Source of the DNA: Acidimicrobiales bacterium
Lineage (GTDB): Bacteria > Actinomycetota > Acidimicrobiia > Acidimicrobiales > RAAP-2
Reading direction: 5' to 3'
Length of the DNA: 64,000 nt
Assembly (NCBI GenBank): GCA_025362585.1
Contig: JANYFR010000028.1
Span: 1 to 64,000, forward strand
The notes beneath the pieces are model-generated. The model had not been told where the DNA came from and ran no database searches. It was given only the letters and a program-made list of their open reading frames with translations. The translations under genes and the position numbers were made by a program. Numbering within the stretch: the stretch's first letter is position 1; the number at the start of each line of letters is the position of its first letter. Below, one piece after another: positions 8,109-16,657 of this stretch.

Positions 8109-8842
8109 TCCCCTGCCTCGACGTGGCCCACGGGCGCGTCGTGAAGGGGGTCAGCTTCGTGGGCCTGCGCGACGTGGGCGATCCCGTCGAACTGGCGAAG
8201 TACTACAGCGACGGCGGGGCCGACGAGCTGATCTTTCTCGACATCGCGGCGACGCCCGAGCAAGGAGCGACGATGACGTCGGTCGTCGCGCGCGTGGCCG
8301 ACGTGCTGGAGATCCCCTTCACCGTGGGAGGTGGCGTGCGCAGTGTCGACGACGCGTCGCGCATCATCGAGGCGGGGGCCGACCGGGTTTCGATCAACTC
8401 GGCGGCGCTGCGTGACCCCGCCCTCATCACCGCCATCGCGCACCGGTACGGCAGCCAGGCCGTCGTGGTCGCGATCGACGCCGGCGAGGGCGTGGTGCAC
8501 ACCCACGGTGGACGGGTCGCGACCACCACCTCGACCGTGCCCTGGGCCGTCGAGGCCGCCGAGCGTGGTGCGGGCGAAATCATGTTGACGTCGATTCGAT
8601 GTGACGGTCAGCGCCAGGGCTACGACCTGGTCTTGACGGCCGCGGTGCGTAGTGCCGTCTCGGTGCCGGTCATTGCGTCGGGCGGTGCCGGCTGCGCCGC
8701 CCACGTCGCCGAAGCGCTGCGCGTCGCCGACGCCGCGCTCGTCGCCTCGATCGTGCACGAGAACCCGGCCGGTCTGCCGGGCCTGCGTCGAGAGATCGAA
8801 GCGCTGGGTATCCACCTACGACCATGGAGGGCGGAACAGTGA
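8090..8842 (+). CDS. hisF: Imidazole glycerol phosphate synthase, cyclase subunit (HisF)
   Basis: TIM-barrel cyclase of 250 residues that turns PRFAR plus ammonia into imidazole glycerol phosphate and AICAR. Asp11 (IPCLDVAHG) and Asp130 (VVAIDAGEG) sit at the exact positions of the two catalytic aspartates. Phosphate-binding glycines are in FTVGGGVRS and IASGGAG. The start is the ATG at 8090 inside the hisH 3' end; a longer frame from 7910 only reads antisense-free hisH sequence and lacks homology. It forms the heterodimeric synthase with HisH. Confidence 0.95.
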   Translation: MPLARLIPCLDVAHGRVVKGVSFVGLRDVGDPVELAKYYSDGGADELIFLDIAATPEQGATMTSVVARVADVLEIPFTVGGGVRSVDDASRIIEAGADRVSINSAALRDPALITAIAHRYGSQAVVVAIDAGEGVVHTHGGRVATTTSTVPWAVEAAERGAGEIMLTSIRCDGQRQGYDLVLTAAVRSAVSVPVIASGGAGCAAHVAEALRVADAALVASIVHENPAGLPGLRREIEALGIHLRPWRAEQ

Positions 8843-9384
8843 GCGACCAGTTGCGTGCGGCGATAGTGCAAGATGACGCCTCGGGCCGTGTCTTGATGCT
8901 CGGGTGGATGGACGACGAAGCGCTCGGGCTGACGAAGTCCACGGGGCTCGTCCACTTCTTCTCGCGATCGCGCCAGCGCCTCTGGATGAAGGGCGAGACG
9001 TCGGGCCACACGCTGCACGTGGTCCAAGTGACGCCCGACTGCGACGACGACGCGATTCTCGTGCGGGCGACGCCCGACGGGCCAACCTGTCACGACGGTT
9101 GCACTTCGTGCTTTACGCCGTGGCTCTGGCGGAAAATTCTCCAACGTGAGCGCGACGCCCCCGTCGACTCCTACGTTGTGTCGTTGCTCAACGAGGGGAC
9201 GGCGAAGGTCGCGCGCAAGGTGGGCGAGGAGGCGACCGAGCTGGTGGTCGCGGCGTTGAGCGAAGACGACGAGCGGGTGGTGAGTGAGGCGGCGGACCTT
9301 TGGTTTCACGTGCTGGTGCTCTTGCGCAGTCGCGGACTCGACCCCGCCGCACTCGAGGACGAGCTTCGACGCCGCGATCGCTGA
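8839..9384 (+). CDS. hisI: Bifunctional phosphoribosyl-AMP cyclohydrolase / phosphoribosyl-ATP pyrophosphatase (HisIE)
   Basis: Two domains in 181 residues. The HisI part has LMLGWMDDEAL, TSGHTLHV and the zinc-cysteine motif GPTCHDGCTSCF. The HisE part has ARKVGEEATELVVAAL and EAADLWFHVLVLL. They catalyse steps 3 and 2 of histidine synthesis. I choose GTG at 8839, which overlaps hisF by 4 bases like other genes of the operon and has GGAGG 8 bases upstream; ATG at 8824 has no ribosome site. It is the last gene of the operon. No histidinol-phosphatase gene lies in the cluster. Confidence 0.94.
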   Translation: MSDQLRAAIVQDDASGRVLMLGWMDDEALGLTKSTGLVHFFSRSRQRLWMKGETSGHTLHVVQVTPDCDDDAILVRATPDGPTCHDGCTSCFTPWLWRKILQRERDAPVDSYVVSLLNEGTAKVARKVGEEATELVVAALSEDDERVVSEAADLWFHVLVLLRSRGLDPAALEDELRRRDR

Positions 9385-9671
9385 CGACGACGACCCCGTC
9401 GGTGCGATGCTCGGCGACGCGGACGACCTCGGTCGCTCCGATCGGCAGCGGTCGGCCGCTCTTCGAAAGGCGGCTCGGTTGCGCTGCACCAGTAACGTCG
9501 GGGTTCACCGGCCAACGGACGCGAGACGAGTCGGCATCCGCTTGAGGTTGGCGAGGGTGTCGTCGCGGGCACGGTCGTTTGGCCCTCGCGCGTCGATTGG
9601 GACAGCCACGTTAAAGTCTGATTCGACCCGTCACGGGGTTTCGTGATGGACTGAGCAGGAGGTCAGGGAAC
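9385..9671. other. Intergenic region after the his operon
   Basis: 287 bases with no convincing gene, hairpin terminator or RNA. The only recognisable element is AGGAGG near 9656-9660, which serves the next gene. A promoter for that gene should lie here, but I cannot place its hexamers with confidence. Confidence 0.4.
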
Positions 9672-10439
9672 GTGCTAGTCGCCACCACCGTGTCATCGGG
9701 CGTCGTCGTGCTCGTGGGAGCGGTGTTCATCGCCTGCGCCGTCGAAATGGTCGAGGCGCTCACTATCGTGCTCGCCGTTGGCCACACTCGAGGTTGGCGA
9801 TCGGCCTTCGAGGGCGTCGGCGCGGGGCTGGTCGTCCTCGCCGCACTCGTCGGAGCTTTCGGTCCGGCCCTGGTGCACGTTCCCCTGAGCACCCTTCGAC
9901 TGATCGTCGGCGGCGTCCTCTTGATCTTCGGTATGCAGTGGCTGCGTAAGGCGATCCTGCGGGCGAGCGGGTTGAAGGCGAAGCACGACGAGGACGCGAT
10001 CTACGCCGAAAAGGTCGCGGAGCTGCGCGCGGCCGGTACGAGCCCCGGTCGCGACCGGATTGCCTTCGTGATGGCCTTCAAGGGTGTGTTCCTCGAGGGT
10101 CTCGAGGTCGTCATCACCGTCTTGACCCTCGGGACGTCCGCGCACCGCTTGGGTCTCGCCGCGGTCGTCGCCACTGTCGCGGTGGTGCTGGTGGGCATCG
10201 TCGGCGTGGTCGTTGCCAAACAGCTCTCGAACGTTCCCGAGAACGCCATGAAGATGGTCGTGGGAATTCTTCTCGTGAGCTACGGGACCTTCTGGACCGG
10301 AGAGGGACTGAAGGTCCGCTGGCCCGGCAACGACACGATGCTGGTCGGCCTCATCGCCATCTACGTGGTGGTGACGTGGTTGCTCGTCTGGATGCTCCGA
10401 CGCGAAGCGCCCCTCGTCCAGCGAGAGGTGGTCGCGTGA
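9672..10439 (+). CDS. COG4280-like polytopic membrane protein, possible metal/ion transporter
   Basis: 255 residues with six or seven hydrophobic segments. Two similar motifs stand out: Glu25 and Glu28 in EMVEALTIVLAVG, and Glu142 and Glu145 in EGLEVVITVLTLG. This internal repeat with paired acidic residues in membrane helices resembles transporters of the LysE/GDT1/CadD type, built from two related halves. A charged cytoplasmic loop (about 93-125, KAKHDEDAIYAEKVAEL) separates the halves. The GTG start is preceded by AGGAGG. The stop overlaps the next small gene by 4 bases. The ion carried is unknown; the transporter assignment is inference from the repeat. Confidence 0.7.
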   Translation: MLVATTVSSGVVVLVGAVFIACAVEMVEALTIVLAVGHTRGWRSAFEGVGAGLVVLAALVGAFGPALVHVPLSTLRLIVGGVLLIFGMQWLRKAILRASGLKAKHDEDAIYAEKVAELRAAGTSPGRDRIAFVMAFKGVFLEGLEVVITVLTLGTSAHRLGLAAVVATVAVVLVGIVGVVVAKQLSNVPENAMKMVVGILLVSYGTFWTGEGLKVRWPGNDTMLVGLIAIYVVVTWLLVWMLRREAPLVQREVVA

Positions 10440-10678
10440 AGAGCGAAGCATCACTGCCCGTACGACTGGTCAAGGGATTCGGCATGTTCTGGTGGGACTT
10501 CCTGGTCGGCGATACGCCCGAACTGTTCATCGCGGCGCTCGTGATAATCGGCGCCATCGCCCTACTGAGCGAACGCGGACACTACAACGCGGCCGCGGTC
10601 GTAACGCTGCCCCTGCTCGCAGTCCTGGCGCTCGCGTTCTCAGTGATGCGCGCGCGGCGCGCGTCGCGGTCTAAGTAG
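10436..10678 (+). CDS. Small two-helix membrane protein coupled to the COG4280-like gene
   Basis: 80 residues from GTG at 10436, which overlaps the upstream stop as GTGA. A basic N-terminus (KSEASLPVRLVKGFGMFWWDFLVGD) leads into two hydrophobic helices (LFIAALVIIGAIALLSE and AVVTLPLLAVLALAFSVM) and a basic tail (RARRASRSK). Translational coupling indicates it works with the upstream membrane protein, perhaps as an accessory subunit. No family recognised. Longer starts read the upstream gene's other frame and are rejected. Confidence 0.75.
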   Translation: MKSEASLPVRLVKGFGMFWWDFLVGDTPELFIAALVIIGAIALLSERGHYNAAAVVTLPLLAVLALAFSVMRARRASRSK

Positions 10679-10681
10679 GGA

Positions 10682-11464
10682 CTAGGCCGCCGGCAGCTCG
10701 TAGGACGTCATGGAGAGCGAGCCCATTTCGTAACCGTCGATGATGGTGCGCGCCGGGGTGGACGCCGCCGACGCGAGCCCGGCGAGGTAGGCGAGCGGCA
10801 GGAAGTGGTCCGGCGTCGGGACCGCCAGGTCGTAGTCGCGGTGGTCACTCGTCCGTCCGAGTTGCGCGGCGTCGGTAGTCATGGTCGCGCGCACGTCCTC
10901 GTCGAAGCGGTGGGCCCAGGTGGTGCCCTGGCCCGGCGAGTTCCAGTCGGCGAGACGGAGGTTGTGCACGACGTTGCCGCTGCCGAGGATGAGCACGCCC
11001 TCGGCGCGCAGCGCGTGGAGCTGGGCGCCCAGGTTGAAGTGGTAGTCGTAGGGCAGGCTCGCGTTGATGGAGAGCTGCAGCACCGGGACGTCGGCCTCGG
11101 GGAACATGTGCACGAGTACCGACCAGGTGCCGTGGTCGATACCCCAGCTGTCCTCGTCCAGCCCGACGTAGGTCGGTTCGACGACGTCGACGATGCGCCG
11201 GGCGAGTTCGGGATCGCCGGGAGCGGCGTACTTCACGTCGAAGAGCGACTGGGGGAAGCCGTAGAAGTCGTGGATGGTGCGCGGCAGGCGCATCGCGGTG
11301 ACGGCCGTAATGTTGACGAACCAGTGGGCCGAGATGACGAGTACCGCCCGGGGCTTGGGAATCGATGCGGCGAAGCCGGTCCAGGCGTCGGTGTAGCGAT
11401 TCTGTTCGAGGGCGTTCATTGGATTGCCGTGGCCAATGAACGCGGCGGCCGTTAGTGCTGGCAT
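10682..11464 (-). CDS. LigB-type extradiol dioxygenase (YgiD/DODA-like)
   Basis: 260 residues of the class III extradiol ring-cleavage family, close in pattern to 4,5-DOPA dioxygenase-like proteins. Metal ligands are visible: His12 ([11 protein letters not shown]), the ISAHWF histidine and the SGNVVHNL histidine. Downstream signatures include TPDHFLPL and SMTSYEL. Such enzymes cleave catechol-type rings using Fe(II) or zinc; the natural substrate is unknown. ATG at 11464 has GAGGA about 4 bases upstream. It diverges from the GH3 gene. Confidence 0.88.
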   Translation of the reverse strand: MPALTAAAFIGHGNPMNALEQNRYTDAWTGFAASIPKPRAVLVISAHWFVNITAVTAMRLPRTIHDFYGFPQSLFDVKYAAPGDPELARRIVDVVEPTYVGLDEDSWGIDHGTWSVLVHMFPEADVPVLQLSINASLPYDYHFNLGAQLHALRAEGVLILGSGNVVHNLRLADWNSPGQGTTWAHRFDEDVRATMTTDAAQLGRTSDHRDYDLAVPTPDHFLPLAYLAGLASAASTPARTIIDGYEMGSLSMTSYELPAA

Positions 11465-11521
11465 GGGTCCTCGATTCCGATGGAGACATCGTAGCGTTCG
11501 GTACTCGCGCGACTCTCGCCG

Positions 11522-11527
11522 TAACAT
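11522..11527 (+). promoter_or_regulatory. Leaderless-type -10 hexamer of GH3 gene
   Basis: TAACAT ends 6 bases before the ATG at 11534, and there is no Shine-Dalgarno. This is the same geometry as at many other genes in the window. Confidence 0.5.
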
Positions 11528-11533
11528 CGAGCC

Positions 11534-12679
11534 ATGCGCAGGTGTCGATGGCTCGGTGGGCTCGTGCTCGTCACGTCGCTCGTCGTCAATGGTCTCGGGG
11601 CCGGCGCGAGTCCGGTCGCCGCGACCAACCTGGCCTGCGCGCTCCAAATCGTCTCGACCTGGCCACTCACCCAGATCGCCAACGAGACAATCGTGGTGCC
11701 GGTCTACGCGACGAAGCTCGGCGCCATGGCGCCGGCCGCGCGTGCCGGCTACGGGGGTCTGCTGCTCTTTGGCAACGTCGCGCCACCGACCTTGACGGCG
11801 ACACTCGCGACGTTGCAGCGCGAACGGCCCGGGCACTACGCAATGATGGTGATGACCGACGAGGAGGGCGGCGGCGTGCTGCGCCTGAACAACCTCGTTG
11901 GTCCCTTCCCGTGGGCCCAGACCATGGGCACGAACGCCACGCCGGCCCAGATCACCGCGATCGCCCGTCGGGTGGGGACCCAGTTGGCCGGCGCCGGCGT
12001 CAACACCGATCTGGCCCCAGTGCTCGACGTCGACGGGCGTGCGGACTACCCGGGGGCAAAGAACCCCGACGGGCTTCGCTCCTTCAGTGGCGTCGCGTCG
12101 GTCGCGGCGGCCGACGGCGCGGCCTTCGTGAAGGGTCTGGGACTGGCCCACGTGACCGCCGTCGTCAAGCACTTCCCGGGCCTCGGTTACGCGACGCGCA
12201 ACACCGACTACGGGCCCGCGGCGACGTTGCCCTGGGCCGGGCTGCAGTCGAGCGGGCTCGTGCCGTTCAAGCAAGCAATCGCCAGCGGCGTGCCGGCCAT
12301 CATGCTCTCGAACGCCCACACCCCGGGCCTCTCCCCGCTGCCGGCCAGTCTGTCGCCCGCGGTGATCACCGTGCTACGTCAGACCCTCGGCTTTACGGGA
12401 CTGATCGTGACCGATTCCCTCTCCTCGGGCGCCATCGGCGCCCTGCACCTCGCCGAGCCCGCGGCCGCGGTGCAGGCGCTCGGCGCCGGCGCCGACCTCA
12501 TCCTCTTCGGGTCCCCCTCGTCACCGAGCGCGTCGCTGGCTCTAGCCGGACGAATCTCGAACGCGGTCGTGGCGGCGGTGAACGGCGGCACGCTCGCCCA
12601 GTCGACGGTGGTGGCGGCGGCGGCCCAGGTCCTCGCGACGCGCAACACTCTCACCTGCCCCGTCGCGCCCGCGGGCTAG
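11534..12679 (+). CDS. Secreted GH3-family protein (NagZ-like) with altered catalytic dyad
   Basis: 381 residues: Sec signal peptide (basic MRRCRW, hydrophobic core, cleavage near GAGASP), then a glycoside hydrolase family 3 N-terminal TIM barrel. Family marks include [21 protein letters not shown] and KHFPG at 212-216, and the nucleophile is Asp294 in VTDSL. NagZ enzymes use an Asp-His dyad in a KHFPGHG...DSH loop. Here that loop reads [17 protein letters not shown], so the dyad positions are Asn223 and Asp225 and the GHG histidine is Leu217. It may cleave or merely bind an exported glycan such as peptidoglycan GlcNAc. Activity is uncertain. Confidence 0.85.
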   Translation: MRRCRWLGGLVLVTSLVVNGLGAGASPVAATNLACALQIVSTWPLTQIANETIVVPVYATKLGAMAPAARAGYGGLLLFGNVAPPTLTATLATLQRERPGHYAMMVMTDEEGGGVLRLNNLVGPFPWAQTMGTNATPAQITAIARRVGTQLAGAGVNTDLAPVLDVDGRADYPGAKNPDGLRSFSGVASVAAADGAAFVKGLGLAHVTAVVKHFPGLGYATRNTDYGPAATLPWAGLQSSGLVPFKQAIASGVPAIMLSNAHTPGLSPLPASLSPAVITVLRQTLGFTGLIVTDSLSSGAIGALHLAEPAAAVQALGAGADLILFGSPSSPSASLALAGRISNAVVAAVNGGTLAQSTVVAAAAQVLATRNTLTCPVAPAG

Positions 12680-12683
12680 ACCG

Positions 12684-12818
12684 TCAGAGGTAGTGCGGCG
12701 GCACTTCGTGACGTTCGCGATGAATCCGTCGGATCTCCTCCTTCAGCCGAGCCACCTCGTCGCGTAGCGCGGCGAGGGCCTCCTCCAGCTCTTCGCGGGT
12801 GGGCTCAGCGGACGGCAC
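12684..12818 (-). CDS. Small coiled-coil protein
   Basis: A 44-residue protein from GTG at 12818. Heptad-like EELEEALAALRDEVARLKEE predicts a coiled coil, and it ends in ERHEVPPHYL. The hexamer GAACAT and the 6-base spacer GGGTCC precede the start. The same GGGTCC spacer precedes the small membrane protein at 48552, so a leaderless start is plausible. Upstream in-frame sequence lacks coding character. Function unknown. Confidence 0.5.
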   Translation of the reverse strand: MPSAEPTREELEEALAALRDEVARLKEEIRRIHRERHEVPPHYL

Positions 12819-12946
12819 GGACCCATGTTCGCACAGGGCGCAGCCCCGATCGCACGGTCGGCCCGTGGGTAGACCGTGTCGGGAGCGACACGGCGCGGTC
12901 GGCGTATTCCAGATATCCCGGTGCAGATTCGTTAACCTGAAATTGA

Positions 12947-12968
12947 GTTGGCCCAATGAGGGGCCAAC
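12947..12968. promoter_or_regulatory. 8-bp inverted repeat upstream of APC permease
   Basis: GTTGGCCC and GGGCCAAC form a perfect inverted repeat around a 6-base spacer, 15 bases before the permease ATG and just upstream of its GAGGGGG ribosome site. It could be an operator or an RNA hairpin in the leader; the sequence alone does not decide. Confidence 0.45.
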
Positions 12969-12983
12969 GCGAGGGGGCGAGCA

Positions 12984-14540
12984 ATGTCTGGTACTGACAC
13001 TGAGACGCAGGATGGGGAACGCCTCGCGGCGCTCGGCTACAAACAGGAGCTGTCGAGGGTGCTCTCGCTGTTCGACAACTTCTCGGTCGCCTTCGCCTAC
13101 CTGAGCCCGGTCGTCGGCATCTATTCGCTCTACACCCTCGGCCTGGGCATGGGGGGACCGGCCTACATCTGGACGATGCCCGTCGTGGTGGGACTGATGA
13201 TGCTGGTGGCCCTGGTCTTTGGCGAACTCGCGAGTGAATACCCGCTGTCGGGGGCGCTCTACCAGTACGGCAAGTACAACGTGAGCGCGCGCTATGGCTG
13301 GTTCGTCGGATGGATCTACGGCTTCGCGCTGCTCGCGACCGTGGCGTCGGTCGACTCGGGCATCGTGAGCTACGTGACGAGCCTGTCGAACATCTGGTTC
13401 AAGACGCACCTCGACTTCACGAACCACATCACGATTTTTGTCGTGGTGGGAGCAATGATCGTCGTCTCGGCGATCCTCAATTCGGTCGGCGCCAAGATCA
13501 TGGGTCGCGTCGCGGGCCTCGGCGTCTACGTGGAGACCATCGGCACCTTCGGGGTCGCGATCGCGCTCGCCATACACGGCTTCCACCACGGCTTTGGCTA
13601 CACCTTCACCTCGCAGGGTGCCCAGAACGCCGCCACGAACCACCTCGGCATCAACTTCGGTGGTCACTGGTTGACCGGCGCCGCCCTCGTCGCGGTGTTG
13701 GCCAACGTCTACATCTTCTTTGGATTCGAGTCGGCTGGCGACATTGCCGAAGAGACCAAGGAGGCTCACCGCCAGGTGCCGCGCGCGATGCGCAACGCCC
13801 TGCTCTACGGGGGCATCTCCTCGTTCGTGCTGGTGCTCGGACTACTGCTCGCCACGCCCAAGGCCGGCATCGCCGGCGTCGTCACCGGCGGCATTCCCTC
13901 GCTGCTGGCCGTGCTGCCGAGCTGGCTCCAGGACTTCTTTCTGGTGATGGTGATCATCGCGTTCTTCAGTTGCGGTACCGCCGTCCAGGGAGCTGGCGCG
14001 CGGGTGGCCTTCGGTCTGGCCCGGGACGGCGCAATTCCCTTCTCGAAGCAGATCCGGGCGGTCCACCCCCGGTTCAAGACGCCGGTGAACGCCATCATGG
14101 TGGGCACGATCGTCCCCTTCGGGTTCCTGTTGCTCGTGCTCATTAACCCTTCGCACAACCTGCACATCCTGTGGTTCGACTATCCCGCGAAGGTCAACGC
14201 CCTCTACGCGCTCGTGTCGTTCGCCACCTCGGGCATCTACCTATCGTTCTTCTTGACGGTGCTCGGGGCCCTGATTGCACGCGGCCGCGGTTGGGTGCCG
14301 AACGGATCGTTCACGCTCGGTAAGTGGGGCTACCCGGTGACCGTGGCCGGCGCCGTCTACCTGTTCGTCATGATGCTCAACATTGTCTGGCCCTCGGCGC
14401 TCAGTAGCGGGCGCGCCGCCTACTTCAACTACGGATGGGTGACGCTGCTCGTGATGTTGATCATCGTGATCGTGGGGGCGCTCTACGAGGGACTGGCCCG
14501 GCCCGACAAGAACGTCGATCAACACCGCATCGAAAGCTAG
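12984..14540 (+). CDS. APC-superfamily amino acid permease
   Basis: 518 residues with about 12 predicted membrane helices. The N-terminus (LGYKQELSRVLSLFDNFSVAFAYLSP) and helix 1 motif are those of amino acid/polyamine/GABA-type permeases; FGFESAGDIAEETKEAHRQVPRA is the conserved loop after helix 6. The region GAGARVAFGLARDGAIPFSK also fits the family. Substrate unknown; amino acid or amine import at the cytoplasmic membrane is expected. GAGGGGG precedes ATG at 12984. It is convergent with the TetR/glutamate dehydrogenase genes, which could link it to amino acid catabolism. Confidence 0.88.
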   Translation: MSGTDTETQDGERLAALGYKQELSRVLSLFDNFSVAFAYLSPVVGIYSLYTLGLGMGGPAYIWTMPVVVGLMMLVALVFGELASEYPLSGALYQYGKYNVSARYGWFVGWIYGFALLATVASVDSGIVSYVTSLSNIWFKTHLDFTNHITIFVVVGAMIVVSAILNSVGAKIMGRVAGLGVYVETIGTFGVAIALAIHGFHHGFGYTFTSQGAQNAATNHLGINFGGHWLTGAALVAVLANVYIFFGFESAGDIAEETKEAHRQVPRAMRNALLYGGISSFVLVLGLLLATPKAGIAGVVTGGIPSLLAVLPSWLQDFFLVMVIIAFFSCGTAVQGAGARVAFGLARDGAIPFSKQIRAVHPRFKTPVNAIMVGTIVPFGFLLLVLINPSHNLHILWFDYPAKVNALYALVSFATSGIYLSFFLTVLGALIARGRGWVPNGSFTLGKWGYPVTVAGAVYLFVMMLNIVWPSALSSGRAAYFNYGWVTLLVMLIIVIVGALYEGLARPDKNVDQHRIES

Positions 14541-14578
14541 GGGACGCGCGACGGGCGCCGACCAAGCGCCGGACGTTG

Positions 14579-15205
14579 TTACCGTTCGATGTCCTCGAGG
14601 TAGATCGTGATCAGATGGAGCGCCTCGTCGAAGAAGGCGCTCGCCTCGGGACCGTCGGCCAGTTCGCTGTCCATGATCGTCATCGTCGTCTCGACGAGCA
14701 ACCGTGAGGCGAAGTGGGCCCGCTCGTCGTCGAGCGCGTCATAGCGCTCCCGTAACAGTCGCGCGAATAATGTCGTGGTCGCGGACGTGTCGACGCTGTC
14801 GAGGGCGACCAGTTCGGGCACCGAACGAAAAGCCCGACGAAGTGGTGTCGTCGTCGGGTGTTCGTTGCGCAGCTGACGTACGAGGTCGAACAACGCTCTC
14901 ACCCACTCGGTGAGGTCGGGCGCCGTCGGTAGTTCCAGGAGCGTGGCCAGCAGATAGTTCGAACGCTGGCGCTGGTCGAGGCGAAAGAGCTCGACCAGAA
15001 TTGCCGTCTTGTCGGGAAAGTAGTGGTACAGGGTTCCGATATTGACGCCCGCGCGCTCGGCGACGACGTTGGTGTTCAGACCCTGGATGCCCCGTTCGAC
15101 GACGATCGCGGTCGCCGCGTCCAAGATGGCGGCGAAGGTGGCCTTGGACCGGTCCTGGGAGGGCCTCTTGTAGGTGGTCCTCGGTTGGGTGGGCGTCTCG
15201 ATCAT
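14579..15205 (-). CDS. TetR-family transcriptional regulator
   Basis: 208 residues. The N-terminal helix-turn-helix is clear: RSKATFAAILDAATAIVVERG, then NTNVVAERAGVNIGTLYHYFPDKTAIL. The C-terminal ligand domain is family-typical but not diagnostic. ATG at 15205 has AGGA about 9 bases upstream; a longer start adds non-TetR residues. It lies 44 bases downstream of the glutamate dehydrogenase gene on the same strand, so it probably shares its transcript and may control it or the convergent permease. Confidence 0.9.
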   Translation of the reverse strand: MIETPTQPRTTYKRPSQDRSKATFAAILDAATAIVVERGIQGLNTNVVAERAGVNIGTLYHYFPDKTAILVELFRLDQRQRSNYLLATLLELPTAPDLTEWVRALFDLVRQLRNEHPTTTPLRRAFRSVPELVALDSVDTSATTTLFARLLRERYDALDDERAHFASRLLVETTMTIMDSELADGPEASAFFDEALHLITIYLEDIER

Positions 15206-15249
15206 GGGGTTCCTGATTTCTACTGAGCGAGCAATCACGATGTTGATCA

Positions 15250-16524
15250 TTACGGGAAGAGGCCGCGCAGTTCCGTCGCCTCGGCAATACGTTCGACGCC
15301 GACCACGATGGCGGTCTCGCGGATCGTCAACTCGAGCTGCTGATGACGGGTCCAGACGTAGTTGAAGGCCTCGTGCATGGTCTTTTCCAGGCGCTGTTGA
15401 AACAGTTCGGTCTCCCAGAGGTAACCCTGCAGGTCCTGGGCCCACTCGAAGTAGGACGCCACCACGCCGCCGGCGTTGGCGAGCACGTCGGGCACGACCG
15501 GAATGCCCCGCTCGGCCAGCGCCTGGGCGCCTTCGCCGGTCGTCGGACCGTTGGCCGCTTCGACCATGATCGAGGCCGCCATGCTCTCGGCGACGAATTC
15601 GTCGATGACCCCCCCGAGGGCCGCGGGGACCGCGATGTCGCTCGGGATCGTGAACAAGAGGTCGGCCGACACCTCGTCACTGCCCGGGTAGCCCATCACC
15701 GTGCCCGCCTCCTTGTAATGTTCGGTCATGGTCAGGTGGTTGATACCGCCGGGCACGTGAATCGCGCCGCGGATGTCGGCAATCCCGACCACTTTCATTC
15801 CGCGTTCGCTCAAGAGCTTCACGAGGGGCGCACCGACCTTGCCGTAGCCCTGGATGACGACGCGCTGCTGGTTGGCGAGGCGCCCGAGACGCTGGAGGAT
15901 GGCGCTCGTGCAGATGGTGACCCCGAGGGAGGTGGCCCCGGCGTGGCCGAGGGTGCCGCCGATGGCGATTGGCTTGCCGGTGACGACCCCGGGCATGTTG
16001 TGACCGGCCAGCATCGAGACGGTGTCCATGATCCAGCTCATGACCTGGGGGTCGGTGTTGATGTCGGGGGCCGGGATGTCGCGGTCGGGACCGATCATCG
16101 GCGCGATGGAGAAGGCGTAGCGACGGGTGAGTCGCTCGAGCTCGGCGCGCGACAGCACCGAGGGGTCGACCTTGATGCCGCCCTTGGCCCCGCCGTAGGG
16201 GATGTTCACGACGGCGCACTTGATGGACATGTCGGCACTCAGCGCGGCGATCTCGTCGACGTTGACGCTCGGGTGAAAGCGAATGCCGCCCTTGCCGGGG
16301 CCCCGCGAGGTGTCGTGCTGGATCCGCCACCCGTGGTACATCTCGACTTCGCCCGAATCCATCCGCACCGGAACGGCGACTTCGAGAATCCGTTCCGGCG
16401 TCACGATTCGCTTGATCAGTCCCTCATTGAGCCCGAGGACACGGCCGGCCTTCTCGATCAGTGACGTCACGTGCAGCCACGGATTGAACTCGTGAGGGGT
16501 CGCCTCGTGCGGACGCGTGACCAC
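15250..16524 (-). CDS. gdhA: Glutamate (Glu/Leu/Phe/Val) dehydrogenase
   Basis: 424 residues, the hexameric NAD(P)-dependent glutamate dehydrogenase type. It reversibly deaminates glutamate to 2-oxoglutarate and ammonia. Substrate and catalytic segments are intact: GPGKGGIRFHP, Lys114 in PYGGAKGGIKVDP, and the APDINTDPQVMSW region. The Rossmann domain has VVIQGYGKVGAPLVKLL. The C-terminus PVVPDVLANAGGVVASYFEW is conserved. GTG at 16524 lacks a strong ribosome site. The cofactor preference cannot be read with certainty. The TetR gene follows. Confidence 0.95.
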   Translation of the reverse strand: MVTRPHEATPHEFNPWLHVTSLIEKAGRVLGLNEGLIKRIVTPERILEVAVPVRMDSGEVEMYHGWRIQHDTSRGPGKGGIRFHPSVNVDEIAALSADMSIKCAVVNIPYGGAKGGIKVDPSVLSRAELERLTRRYAFSIAPMIGPDRDIPAPDINTDPQVMSWIMDTVSMLAGHNMPGVVTGKPIAIGGTLGHAGATSLGVTICTSAILQRLGRLANQQRVVIQGYGKVGAPLVKLLSERGMKVVGIADIRGAIHVPGGINHLTMTEHYKEAGTVMGYPGSDEVSADLLFTIPSDIAVPAALGGVIDEFVAESMAASIMVEAANGPTTGEGAQALAERGIPVVPDVLANAGGVVASYFEWAQDLQGYLWETELFQQRLEKTMHEAFNYVWTRHQQLELTIRETAIVVGVERIAEATELRGLFP

Positions 16525-16657
16525 GTTGTCACCAGCCTTTGATGTAAATGGCAGCGACGTTGCTGACGTTCCCAGCGTAGGTCAGGTCGGTAGGGCCCCC
16601 ACATCAATAGGACGGTGCCAGTACTCTGAGCGAAGTGCGAGGGGCGAAGGACCACCA

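Noticed and set aside
10682-12319. 545-codon frame that would make the LigB-type dioxygenase twice its normal size
   Set aside because: The upstream part is antisense to the GH3 gene; the family starts at ATG 11464.
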